Below the pieces are notes generated by a model. The model was not told the DNA's origin, ran no database searches, and saw only the letters and a list, made by a program, of their open reading frames with translations. Positions 46,114-56,389 of a stretch of DNA of 64,000 nucleotides are shown piece by piece. Origin of the DNA: Adiantum capillus-veneris (taxonomy: Eukaryota; Streptophyta; Polypodiopsida; Polypodiales; Pteridaceae). Made by a program: the position numbers and the translations under genes. Numbering within the stretch: the first letter of the stretch is position 1; the number at the start of each line of letters is the position of its first letter. Where the stretch lies: assembly GCA_014529385.2 (NCBI GenBank), contig CM043969.1, positions 67,855,676 through 67,919,675 on the forward strand, read 5' to 3'.

Positions 46114-48375
46114 CTACACCCCTTTCATGGTGGTAGCAATGCCGCGGTGACCCGTAAAAGGTGGACAATGGCATTCAATCATAACCTTTTCCCTCAACGG
46201 CTGTGTAACGCACAACATAGTCTTTTTCATCAAGTAGCCTTCCCGAAGGGAGTATCCAGCTACTATCTCCCCATCCCGTATCCGTGTGAAAATATCTGTA
46301 AAATCTGTATCTGTGGCATACTGATCGACCATATCCTCGAAGCTCCTATGATGTATCGGGGAAATAGCCAGAACCAACGGTTTCCGAGACAAAGCATCTG
46401 CCACCACATTCTTCTGTCCCTGCACATGGACAATCTGGAAGTGGAACTGTGACAAGATGTTCGCCCATCGCATCTGTTTTTCCGAAAGCTGCTTCTGTGA
46501 CAAGAAGTAGCGCAAACTCTGATGGTCTGTAAAGACTGTAAAATCCGCTCCGAGTAGGTAATGCCGCCACTGAGTAAGAGCATGGATAACCGCCAAAAGC
46601 TCTTTCTCATAGATCTGTGCTGTCATCTCCGGCCTAGAGAACAAACGGCTCTCGTAAGCTATGACATGGCCTTCTTGCATCAAGACCGCACCCAGACTAC
46701 GACCACAAGCATCACAAAATACTTCAAATGACTTCTGCAAGTCCGGCAAAGTCAAAATAGGTCCCGTAGTCAATTTCTCTTTCAACGTCTGAAAGGCAGT
46801 CACCTCTAGGGGTCCCCACGAAAAAGGTACTCCTTTCTGTGTCAAGATATGCAAAGGGGAAGCAACCTCTGCAAACTTTCGTATGAACCGCCTGTAGTAC
46901 GAACACAGTCCCAAGAAGCTTTTAACTTCATGGACATTCTTCAAGTCGGGCCAATTACGGATAGTCTCTATCTTGGCCGGATCCATTTGCACTCCTGCGG
47001 CTAACACAATGTGTCCCAAAAAGTGTATCTCTGGTAGGAAAAATTCACTTTTCTTTGCATTAATCACTAACTTGTGATCTCGTAATGCTTGAAAGACCTG
47101 AAGCAGATGATCTCTGTGTTCTGCCTCATTCTTGGAGAAAACAATGATGTCGTCAAAGAAAGTGCCAACAAATAGCCTGTACTCTCGAAAAATCATATCC
47201 ATCATCCGGTTAAATGTCGCAGGAGCATTGGTTAAGCCAAAAGGCATCACCAAAAACTCAAATAACCCAAAAGTCGTCCGAAAAGCTGTCTTGTAGACGT
47301 CTTCCGGTGCTATTCTGATATGATGATATCCACTCTTCAAGTCAATCCTGCTAAAACATGAGGATCCCTGTAACTTTTCGAGTATATCATCGATCCTAGG
47401 AATCGGAAATCTGTTCTTGATGGTGATTTTGTTGAGAGCTCTATAATCGATGCACATTCTCCAAGATCCGTCTTTCTTCAAAACCAACAATACTGGAGAG
47501 CAATACGGTGAAGTACTAGGCTGGACAAGACCCTTTTCCAAGAGGTCTTTCACTTGGTTCATAATCTCTTCATTCTGTGCTCGGCTCACACGGTAGGGTG
47601 GCCGGTTCGGTGGTGTACTACCAGGTATCGGATCAATGGTATGATCTTCAGGACGAGCAGGTGGTAACTCTCCTGGCAGGCCTTCTAAGAAGCAATCGGC
47701 GTGAGTGTGTAGAAAATCTTGGCGTTCTTTATCAAGTTTAGACATATTTGTCCTATCATCATCACTCAACTCTTTCATAAAGATCGAGTAAATAAACAGA
47801 CTGGATTTCATTAATTTTGAAATGGCCGAAGCCGATATAATAGGGACAGACTCGCCCTTCAGTTTAATATCAAGTACAATTGTTCTGCCCTTTTCTGTAG
47901 TCAAAGTCGCTTTTCTCACCCGATAATCGACCACGGCGTTGTTCTTGTGGTACCAGGGAATCCCTAAGAGAACATCACAACCCTCCAAAGGCATTATGAA
48001 GAAGTCCTCATGCCCCAAATACCCCTGACAATGCAACCGAAGTTTGCCAATGACAGGTGTAATGGCTACGTCCCTACCGGGTGCCGCTAGAACTGCCTCT
48101 GCAAGTGCTCCCATCCGATCGGGAGTAATCTCGAGCCGCGCCGCCAATTCCGGTGAAATGAAGTTGGCCTTGGCTCCTCCATCAAAGAAAATCAGGGCCT
48201 CTTGATCTTTCACTTTGCCCCAAGCTCGGCAAAGTTCTGTACTCTCATCCATGGTGTCGGGATTAGTACCCACACAATCTGGAACCAGTCCTGTTTTCAT
48301 CTTGCCTTTTCGTACACGGTCCTCAGCTGCTCTCGAACTCTCAGGCCTTTCGTCGTCCTTGTCATTCTGTTCTTT
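46114..48375 (-). CDS. pol: Element H Pol, protease-RT-RNase H part
   Basis: The frame is open from just after the gag UAG (48376-48378) and has its first ATG at 48300 (MKTGLVPDCVG). Protease has LIFFDGGAKANFIS. RT has MCIDYRALN and FFDDIIVFS. RNase H has FCDACGRSLGAVL, YEKELLAVIHAL, FTDHQSLRYF and VVADALSRKP. The integrase zinc region begins with HCPPFTGHRG. A TAG at 46114-46116, between MKGV and RYFFWP, truncates the product inside that zinc region. Otherwise no lesion is seen. Confidence 0.9.
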   Translation of the reverse strand, partial: KEQNDKDDERPESSRAAEDRVRKGKMKTGLVPDCVGTNPDTMDESTELCRAWGKVKDQEALIFFDGGAKANFISPELAARLEITPDRMGALAEAVLAAPGRDVAITPVIGKLRLHCQGYLGHEDFFIMPLEGCDVLLGIPWYHKNNAVVDYRVRKATLTTEKGRTIVLDIKLKGESVPIISASAISKLMKSSLFIYSIFMKELSDDDRTNMSKLDKERQDFLHTHADCFLEGLPGELPPARPEDHTIDPIPGSTPPNRPPYRVSRAQNEEIMNQVKDLLEKGLVQPSTSPYCSPVLLVLKKDGSWRMCIDYRALNKITIKNRFPIPRIDDILEKLQGSSCFSRIDLKSGYHHIRIAPEDVYKTAFRTTFGLFEFLVMPFGLTNAPATFNRMMDMIFREYRLFVGTFFDDIIVFSKNEAEHRDHLLQVFQALRDHKLVINAKKSEFFLPEIHFLGHIVLAAGVQMDPAKIETIRNWPDLKNVHEVKSFLGLCSYYRRFIRKFAEVASPLHILTQKGVPFSWGPLEVTAFQTLKEKLTTGPILTLPDLQKSFEVFCDACGRSLGAVLMQEGHVIAYESRLFSRPEMTAQIYEKELLAVIHALTQWRHYLLGADFTVFTDHQSLRYFLSQKQLSEKQMRWANILSQFHFQIVHVQGQKNVVADALSRKPLVLAISPIHHRSFEDMVDQYATDTDFTDIFTRIRDGEIVAGYSLREGYLMKKTMLCVTQPLREKVMIECHCPPFTGHRGIATTMKGV

Positions 48376-49860
48376 CTATGCCTTTTTAGGGCACTTCGCG
48401 GAGATATGTCCAGTTTCCCCGCATCCAAAGCACTTCCCCTCCCTGATGTAGCGAGTCCGCTCCTGAGGAGTAAGTCTGGGTCGTGCATCCTTTTTCTCTG
48501 GGTTGCTCTTTCTTTTTCTACTTTCATTCCCAGAAGTCTGTCCGGTTCGTTGTGTCGTGACCTCATCTGTGGGGTAGGTCAGACTGCCAGAGTGAATTGC
48601 AAAGCCTCGCTTCGCATGACTCATCAACTCCTGAATAGAAGCTGACTTCTGTTCCAAGCAGTGGTCTCGGATCTCTGTAGGTAGACCCAATGTAAACCGC
48701 TCAATCTGTTCTCTGAACGAGATCTTCTTGAATGAAGAGGCAGGAAGAAAAGAGTTCCAAAATCTTTCACAGTAAGAATTCACTGTATCGCTCTTGGTCA
48801 TCCGGAGATGGTTCCAAGCAGCTCGTATATCTCGCTCAAACTCTTGAGTCAACCAAGAAGAAATAAAAAGCCTCTTGAATTTCAGCCATGTAATTGGCAC
48901 AGTCTTGCTTAATAGAAGCGTGGACCACCAAGTGCGAGCATTCCCCTTAAAATAAGAGGCAGCTCTCCGAATCTTGGAGTGCTCTGAATAGCGTCCTCCC
49001 GCGAAAGCGATGTCAAACTGCTGTATAAAAGACAAAGCCTTTGAAGCATCGGAGTATCCCGAAAAAGTATAAAACTTAAGTGCTTGGCCACCTTCCTTAA
49101 ACTCTCGGACTTTCTTGCTTTTATCTTCGAGAAAGTCATACTGGTTGGCTTTGTAAAAATTCCTCTTGTTTGCATAAAAGTTTCCGTTGTCAGAGTCTGA
49201 ACTGTCCGTAGACGAGTCCTCTGTAGAAGTGTCACTCACTGGGCGAGACCTAGATTTCCTTGCCTTTTTCTTGCCCTTTCCGAAGCGTTGTTTCTTGCTT
49301 CGCTTTTTGCTTTTCCTGTCTTCTTCGCTCGATTCTGAAGAGCTAGAAGAACTGTCAGAAGAAGAAGAAGAACTGGGTAGGCCTTCAAACTTGACGCGCT
49401 TCTTCAGTTTCTTTGCTCAGTCGAATGTCGACTGACGACCCAAATATCCCGGGAAGTCAGTACCTTTGCTCTGCTTTTTGCCGTGCTTTTTGCCTTTCTT
49501 TTGCACGTCGAAAAGCTGAGCAATCCGTGCATCAACCACGTTCTCCAGTTCCTTCTCCGTATATTTCTTGGAGGCAGAAGGTTTCTTGAGAGCGGGTTTC
49601 GGGAGTGGTGTTGTGGTTCTCTGCCACTCCCTCTGTACCTCTTCCAAAGAGGTCTGGTTCATATATTTTCCCATCTTCGGGTCCTTGGCAAAATTGAGCA
49701 TCATCTTTGTTGCATCACCAATCAATTGACGACGCTCCATCTCTCTTTGCTCCGCCTGAGTAGGCCGAGGCGGGCCATACTCTCTGTCTCAATCTTCGTT
49801 GTGATCCCAGCCCGCATCTCCAAATGCAGAGGAGTCGACTGATCATTGCCTGAAGCCATA
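48376..49860 (-). pseudogene. gag: Element H Gag (few lesions)
   Basis: Likely start near 49860 (MASGNDQSTPLHLE). A frame break and stop lie near 49790, then MERRQLIGDATKMMLNFAKD, a coiled Lys-rich part and GTDFPGYLGRQSTFD. A TGA follows at 49417-49419. The same frame resumes with an acidic serine tract and a K/R-rich patch. The capsid follows (YTFSGYSDASKALSFIQQF, ARTWWSTLLL) and the knuckle CFGCGETGHISAKC. It ends at TAG 48376-48378, which is in frame with pol. Its layout parallels element F's gag. Confidence 0.85.
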
Positions 49861-49917
49861 GGTGCCGCGGAAAAAAATTCGGGGATCGGATTTCTCGTAA
49901 AAGAGAAATCGGCCGTG

Positions 49918-49928
49918 CTCTGATACCA
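49918..49928 (-). promoter_or_regulatory. Element H primer-binding site
   Basis: On the minus strand, GTGGTATCAGAGCACGG follows the LTR terminus. It is the iMet complement. Confidence 0.92.
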
Positions 49929-49929
49929 C

Positions 49930-50501
49930 TGTAACAAACTTGGACACTCCAAGTCAAGAATCAACCGCGACAGCACCAAATAACCACTTCAAAACAATTT
50001 ACAGATCACAATAGATTTGCACTGGCCCGGCGGAGTTCCGTGCCTAGAGATATTGGCCCCAAAGACTGGCGCCCCTTTCGGTATTTCTTTTTGTATTAAT
50101 CAATCATCAAAGTACAAGAGAGAGGTTAGGGTTTCACTCTCAGACTCTGCGTCCAGATGCCCTGAGAAGTGAGGCCCTCACCACTAATTTAAAGGTTACA
50201 AGGGATGCCCAAAAGCAGAGCCCCAAAAGCTTCAAATCAAAAGAAATTGCTCTCTCTCTCTCATAGAGAGTCAAAACATGAAAGCAAAAGCATTCTCTCT
50301 CTCTTTCTCATTTAAGTAGAGAAAAAGCGAAATTTGCGTCGCTCATCATTTTCCAAAAAATAAATAAATAAATAAATAATAATCCACCTCCGCGATTTCC
50401 GAAAATTAGGGTTTTTGGCAGAAATTAGGGTTTGCAGGAATTTTAGGGTTTCTGGCAGAAATTAGGGTTTCTGCTGTCCGCCACGTCATCACTTTGTGAC
50501 A
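49930..50501 (-). repeat. Element H 5' LTR
   Basis: This 572-bp LTR has the shared block at 50068-50090 and an AATAAATAAATAAATAAATAA run near 50357. It ends TTTGTGACA at 50501, followed by the GACAC duplication and the LINE. Confidence 0.93.
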
Positions 50502-50506
50502 GACAC

Positions 50507-50765
50507 CCACTTATCTCATGGGATACGAAGTGCTATTGGCCAGATACGCACATCTTCACACCAGCTTCGGGTCAACACCGGTAGATATAGCGGAGTATCA
50601 ACAGAGGCTGGGACATGTCCCCTTTGTCACATGGAGCCTGAGACAGAGTTGTACTACACATGCCACTGCCCAGTTTACTATGAGATACGAGGCCACTTTC
50701 ACTGCCTGTTCAAAGAAGGCTTTGGACCACTCTCTAGAGTCATGGGGTATGAGGACCAGAGATGT
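50507..50765 (+). pseudogene. LINE C-terminal zinc-motif segment
   Basis: In frame with the sequence left of element H, the reading continues THLSHGIRSAIGQIRTSSHQ. It then gives CPLCHMEPETELYYTCHCPV and YYEIRGHF, the CPLC...H..C.C motif found after RT in many plant LINEs. It stops at GATGT (50761-50765), the duplication of the next solo LTR. Confidence 0.8.
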
Positions 50766-52241
50766 TATAACCGGCCCGTAGGGCGGTAGGCGTTGGCTTT
50801 CACCCGAAATTCTTTACTTTATACACACACAGAGCACTTTGCAAAAAGAACCTGTAATGGGAATTAACACTTCAACTCACACACGGCTCGGAAGCTAAAA
50901 TGCTCCGAGCAGACGCCGACAACCTGTAGGCCCCAAAATTGGCGCCCCTTTCGGTATTTCTTTATTCTTTAGGAGGGTAAATTACAAGGTAAGGTCCTGG
51001 GAATCCTTCACGTGTATCCACCTAGATACCATTTGATTTGGCCAAATTTCGGCAGCATAACAGCCCCAAAACTTGCGCGAAACCAATTCCCCTGCTGGAA
51101 CTCGCTTGCACTGGCGTATACCCTCTGATTCCTGTCCAAAAACAGTAAATTCAGCACGCTGTATTTACTGGTTTTTGCCCTGTTTTCAGCCCCAAACAGC
51201 CCCCTACCTGTCCTTTGCCAGTGGGGCACGATTCCCAATGATCTTGGCGTCCGTATGGCTGAAAAACAGTGAATTTACAGCGCATACACAGCGCTGATTT
51301 TGCACCTGTACGGTGAGGTTATGACCCTCACCAGTGCCTGCTTTGGAGCAGCAGTTAGCTACCCCTGTTCCTGCTCAAGGAGGCTCTTGCCTCAGCACAA
51401 AAGCATGAACCCACACAACTGTACATCAGTCAAATGAGTAGCCCTCTTGTGGGGCATCACATAACTGCACGTAGGGGAGAAAGAGAGCAGTATGTAGCGT
51501 GCGGGGCATCACTCCCGTCACCATACTGTACATAGAGGGAAAGAAAGCACTCCATAGCTCTTAACCTGTGACAATCCGCCGTGGCTGAAAATGGCGCCCC
51601 CTTTGATGATATGCAGCTCGTTTTTGCATCCCAGAGTGGCAGAATCGCTCACAAGCTGACACGTCGCCCAGTTTCCGAGTTTGGGCTTTCCCTGCTAAAA
51701 ATATCTCAACTGGTGCGTCAGTTGACTTCGCGGCAGAGTTGTAAAGTGTTCCCCTAGTCATACCGAAGGTAATGACGCGAACACATTTCGTGGCCCAAAA
51801 TAGCAGTTCCCTAAATTTTAGGAGATGCTTCCGTTGGGCTCCCACTGGTCTTCTGACCATCTATCCTCATTGGGACCGCATCCAAAAATGCAATGTGGCC
51901 CAACTGTCGGATACTTTTTGTTGGAAGTCCCACCTTGACTTTACGCCTTAATTGAGTTCACTTCCTAGTATCCACCAACTTGCTAAGTGCGACGGGGGGA
52001 CCTATATGATCTTGCTCTGAGCCTAGACATCCTCTTACCATACGAATTCCAGTGCCGACCACTTCCCGTCTGCGGGTGAATCTACCGTTCACATTGGCCA
52101 TACAATGTCTGACCGTTTGCTACTTCAAAAAGAGGGTCTCAAAATAAATAAAATAAACCCCATTGGAAAGAAACCAACAACCAAGGTTAGCAGTTGCCAC
52201 ATCTCTGTGACATGGTTAATAACTGCCACGTCCTCGTGACA
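50766..52241 (-). repeat. Solo LTR of element C type
   Basis: A 1476-bp minus-strand LTR is flanked by perfect GATGT (50761-50765; 52242-52246). It starts TATAACCGGCC where C has TGTAACCGGCC, and ends CTCGTGACA. The shared block is at 50941-50963. Similarity to the C LTR is clear (GGCAAGAGCCTC, GTTGTGTGGGTTCATG and TGCCC boxes in reverse complement), but it is well diverged and so much older than element C. Confidence 0.9.
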
Positions 52242-52287
52242 GATGTTTGGGATTGTTTTTGCTCGAGCTGCGCACACACAGAGCGCC
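52242..52287 (+). pseudogene. LINE segment between two solo LTRs
   Basis: Forty-six bases continue the LINE reading (GLFLLELRTHRA) between the C-type and A-type solo LTRs. They show that both LTRs entered the same LINE. Confidence 0.6.
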
Positions 52288-52920
52288 TGTCAGAAATTGC
52301 TGACGTGTCAAAACCTTGAAGAATGGAGCCAACTTGGAGATCCTAGCCGAGGGGCCTAAACCCTAAGAAGAACAAGTAACAGAAGAAGAAGTCCTACCAA
52401 CTTATGGGGACCCCGTCTGATGGGGCCCCAGTGACATAAAGGAATTAAAATAAAGCAGAACCCACCCACACACACACGCAGTTGATGACGTGGCAGTAGT
52501 ACGGACGCTCCGGAAATCACTAACAGTGCTGACGTGGCAGGCTGTACAGATTTCCCGTAAATTACGCTGGTAGCTTTTGGGCATTGCTTTTGGACCAGAT
52601 GCTTTTGAGTTTGAAAGCTTTTCATGTAAAATTGCTTTTGGGGCCTAGGCCTTTAAATATGAGGCCATGGGCTCATTCTCTGGCATGCTTCCTGGAGAAG
52701 GTGCAGAGTCTGGAGTACCAGCACCAGATTGTACTGTGTTGATGTAATATAAAGAAATACCGAAAGGGGTGCCAAGGTTTGGGGCCAATACTCTCTGGGG
52801 TGGAATTCCAGCAATCTGTGTGGTGTGTCGTCTCTCTCTCTCAATTTAGTTGTTATTGAAGTGCTAAAAGTTTGTTTAGCCTGCTCTTTTCTATTGGCAC
52901 GTGGTGCCCGTCTTGTGACA
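52288..52920 (+). repeat. Solo LTR of family A
   Basis: A 633-bp plus-strand LTR runs from TGTCAGAAATTGC to CTTGTGACA, with the shared block at 52751-52773 and a TTTAAATATG TATA-like box at about 52670. Flanks are GCGCC (52283-52287) and GAGCC (52921-52925), a target duplication with one mismatch. Confidence 0.85.
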
Positions 52921-53393
52921 GAGCCTGATGAGAAGAGAGGCTAGCCCCCGTTCAAAGACGGATCACAGACGTCTTTAGAGCGGACACTAGACAGCTGGAG
53001 CAGCTACTACCACAGCAAAGCCCACATTCTCATCACACCACATGCACGATAATTGACCAAGCGCCCGAGCTAGGGAGAACTACACAGCATCAACGGAGAC
53101 TGCATCAGAGGACTCGGATCACTCTGGCCTGACATGCACGACGCCCGATCAAACTACTAATCATGGAGGAGATTGATGAGATCCGCTAGCGACCGATGAT
53201 GGATCTCCTGTGATTTAGCTCTTTTTGAGGATACACCCACATTGTGTTGTATTAGCCCCCATTCACTACTTTAGTACCCCTTTTTTTTGCACCTTTTTAT
53301 TTATTTTTGATACTCAGACTTTGTATCAGATCCACCACATTGTAACTTTTTGGTCGCATAGGTCACTTTGGCCTTTTGAAAACATTAATATAA

Positions 53394-53395
<2 letters not shown>
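52921..53395 (+). other. LINE 3' end and untranslated tail
   Basis: A few more coding-like residues lead to a T-rich 3' region (TTTTTTTTGCACC, TTATTTATTTTTG) that ends AACATTAATATAACA directly against a TC run. There is no poly-A tail. Confidence 0.5.

Positions 53396-53449
<54 letters not shown>
53396..53449. repeat. (TC)27 microsatellite at LINE 3' side
   Basis: A perfect TC run of 54 bp joins the LINE tail to the region bearing the WD40 exon. Confidence 0.95.
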
Positions 53450-53455
<6 letters not shown>

Positions 53456-54231
53456 TGGAGCTAGTCATCTTGATGCACTTCATGATTGTACTTCTTTGGA
53501 CATAAAGATGTGCATCCATACCCCCTAGAGATAGAGCTCCAAACCCCCCCCGGCCCTCCCTCATATACCACGTATCTTGTATCCTAGCCTCCCATGGATC
53601 ACCCCTCCCCCCTTCCCACACGACCACATTTTGTTACTTTGTACTTTTGTCCTTTCTCGATAGATGGAGGACACACACGTGTATATTTGATTTGTCTCAT
53701 AGGCCGACTTCAGCCTCTACCCCTCCCCCCTTACCACACGACCACATTTTGCTACTTTGTACTTTTGTCCTTTCTCGATAGATGGAGGACACACACATGT
53801 ATATTTGATTTGTCTCGTTGGCCGACTTCAGCCTCTAATAGACGTAAAAAGATCTTTCTTTCTTTCTCTCTCTCTCTCTCTCTCATTCTCAGATGTCCAG
53901 TCTCTTTCTACCTCAATGCTCTCTCTTCTCCACAATTGCCTTGTTCTTGTATGTGGCATTGATGATTGCAGGTGTTCTCTAGTGTTAGAGGATCTTATCG
54001 GACTAGAACCAGATCGGAGTCAAGGTGTCCACCGGATCGGAGGCCAGTTCTTGACTTCATTGCATCTTCTGATGTCTAATCTAACAAAAGTCAGCATACT
54101 AATTAGCACCAGAATGCCTAATGACTCATTCATGACGAGCTCATTGAATTCATGAAGACCCTCAGTCGGGGCTAAATAATGATCTTGTTAAATCAAAAAC
54201 TGGAAAAGGAACGTTGAAGGAAATACCTTAC
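53450..54231. other. Non-coding sequence left of the WD40 exon, with a 118-bp tandem repeat
   Basis: Two near-identical units at 53601-53718 and 53719-53836 contain CTTTCTCGATAGATGGAGGACACACAC. The rest shows nothing I can name. If the WD40 gene is real, this is the start of the intron following its exon. Confidence 0.7.
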
Positions 54232-54530
54232 CGAACAAGATGAAGCTCTTGCTTAGAAAAGGAACTCAGAAGAAATACCTGCCCATCAGCAGAACAGCTG
54301 ATGATTGTTCTATTGTCAGAAAATGGCATAATTCTTGCTTGGAAAACATTGTCTTCATGTCCAGAAAAGAATGACAATCTTTTGATTTTGGCTGCCCAAT
54401 CCCATAAGGCAATTTGTCTGTCATCAGAACCTGTTACGAGTATATCACCAGCAGTATTGAAGTGGCAGGTATTCACACAGCCAACATGCCCGTCAAGCTC
54501 CGCATGCAAATGAAATCGCCGAATCAAGTC
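54232..54530 (-). CDS. WD40-repeat protein exon, DCAF8/WDR42A-like
   Basis: A 299-bp minus-strand exon encodes DLIRRFHLHAELDGHVGCVN, then HFNTAGDILVTGSDDRQIAL, WDW, then SGHEDNVFQARIMPF and RTIISCSADGQVFLL: two WD40 repeats. Plant DCAF8-type proteins carry the same order (GHEGCVN..FN, GSDDRQI..W.W, SGH..NVFQ..F.P, ADGQV). They are substrate receptors for CUL4-DDB1 ubiquitin ligases. Canonical splice sites flank it: acceptor CATGACAG before 54530, and donor GTAAGG at 54231 downward. There is no internal stop. I found neither the first exon to the right nor any later exon to the left within the window, so it is partial. Confidence 0.85.
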
Positions 54531-55520
54531 CTGTCATGAGAGAACTTGCATCATATAAACTAGATGGCAATTGCACTTTCATTGATGCCAATTTGATAAA
54601 AAGAGAGTGAAAAAACTGACACCGAAATATGAGGCAAAAGAACACATTTCAGACGACCTAAGAGAGTTATACGACATAAAATAAGCTTTTCAAAGACAAT
54701 AAAGACAGCTCATGGAACCACAACTACACAGGGGCAAGCAGTGGGAAAAACAAGCAGAACTGTGCAAACCCCCCCTTCCCCCCAACGAAAAAAAATAACA
54801 ACAACAACTCAAATAAGCCACCTATCACCAACATTTGGAGTATTCAAGTACATCTTCCTTTCAGGAGACAACTAAAGATACCCTGTTAGCTCACAGATAG
54901 CACTATCTGAAACACTCGACCTAATATTCTAGAAGAAATCTCGCACTAGTAAGCCCGAATTTGATGAGTGGGAGATACGACACCTGCTGCTGTTACATCC
55001 ACACCCTCCTCCCCCAGCAAATCTCTGCTATCGCCCTCCCCCCTCAGTGTTTTCCTTCTTCCTGCCCACCTCACTTGCCCTTTTCTTGCGCAAGAAGCCT
55101 CCCACTTCTGAAGCACGCACACACAACCCCTCATGCTTTCAGCTCACTGCCTGCAACCGCTTCTGCACACGCGTGCAAACAATCCCATGCTCAATCACAC
55201 GCCTGTTGTGAATGGATTTGGAGAGTAGCCTCATAAAGCAATTGTACACTTGGCTCCCTATCAATACAATAAACAAATGTTGCCACGCGCGCTTGTTTAG
55301 GCCTCGAGGGAACTCCACCTCTCTTGCATCTTGTACAGGTGTTGTTATTTCATTTCTTTTCAGTTTTGCTCTCAAGTTTATTCTTTTCCGTTCATTACAG
55401 CTTGTGCTTCTAGCAGCAATTGATTTCGGTGGCATCAAAGCTCAGATGATTGCTACACTATGGGCGATCCGGATCAGCTATCAGCAGTAGCATACATGCC
55501 TCAGGGCTTCAGTTCCAGAA
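54531..55520. other. No supported gene (probable intron or intergenic)
   Basis: Composition is mixed, with a C-rich patch at 54770-54785 and 54995-55050. I searched the minus strand for an upstream DCAF8 exon (RREIG-like, SASE) and saw none. The short frames here have no recognisable motif. Confidence 0.4.
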
Positions 55521-56380
55521 AAGTAAAAAGCAGTTGAGGTCACTATGAAAGAAGAGGAAGAGGAAGCAGTGAAAGAGCAAACTGGCAGAGATCATCATCA
55601 GGAGGATCATGGTTCTACCAATCCAAACAGTGATATGGAGCTGAGGTCCACAATCTCATCAATTGTTTTCCTGGGTATTCCAGGTTCCCAGATATGCAAA
55701 GCACATGCAAAATCAGGCTTTGAAGACAGGGATCAAGCAGTAAACGGAGCAGAAGGCACCCATTCTCAGATTAAGGCTTTAGTCAGAGCACCAAGTCCTC
55801 CAATAGCAAGGACGCAATTCTTTCTGGCAACAGAAGATGCAGCAACTTTTCCAGCAAAAAATTGCCGGGAATGCTCAAATATCTTGGGCATATTCGGAGA
55901 GTTTCTCCTTTTTACGCAGATGGCAGGTCGGCCAAACACATGGATGAAGCAGCGAGGCTATTGGGCTTTCAGCCCTCCAGGCCTCTATGCCAAGATACAT
56001 GAGAGGCGTGCAGGGCATGAGCATTATAATGCCTAATATGCAGGGTAACGCTCTTGGGCCACGGTTTAGAGGTATAATGCCGCCACCTTTTGGATACCCC
56101 TTTGTGGTAATGGAAACACTTTGCTTTGCCCCACCACCCTGTGATCAGTTGACTCCTTTGGACTGCAAGAAGGATCAATAGTGGGACAAAGGGTGACACC
56201 TTTTGTGGGTAGCAAGATGACAAGAGCTGATGCAGCTTTCTCTGGGGGCAACTTTACGGCTGCTTTCTTTCTCCCTACTGAAGGCTCTTGCTTTACACAA
56301 TAGTTGATGCATCTTTCTTTGGATGCAACTTTACCAAAGCCTCCAAGTAAGACTTGAAGGGGAATCTACAATGGTGTGAT
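55521..56380 (+). pseudogene. Gypsy gag remnant (plus strand)
   Basis: The readings MPRYMRGVQGMSIIMPNMQG and RFRGIMPPPFGYPF form a Met/Gln/Pro-rich linker like element C's gag. DQLTPL follows, and then AAFSGGNFTAA and DASFFGCNFTKASK, which match C's YDNLTPL and AYAGGNFTEASK. The GGNFT box appears twice, a local duplication. The rest of capsid and pol are absent: the sequence changes near 56390 to minus-strand family H material. Confidence 0.65.
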
Positions 56381-56389
56381 GTTTGTATC

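Larger units (their letters stand above)
43773..50501 (-). mobile_element. Element H: nearly intact Ty3/gypsy chromovirus
   Basis: The minus-strand element has LTRs 43773-44298 and 49930-50501 flanked by perfect GACAC (43768-43772; 50502-50506). The first ~300 bp of the two LTRs differ at about one position by eye, so insertion was very recent. They differ more in an AT-rich patch and a missing repeat near the end. The pol is complete but for one TAG, and gag has at least two stops and one shift. It inserted into the LINE, whose reading continues on both sides. Confidence 0.94.

Noticed and set aside
55139..55438. Minus-strand frame as first exon of the WD40 gene
   Set aside because: Its residues show none of the N-terminal features of DCAF8-type proteins, and no suitable donor site joins it in frame.
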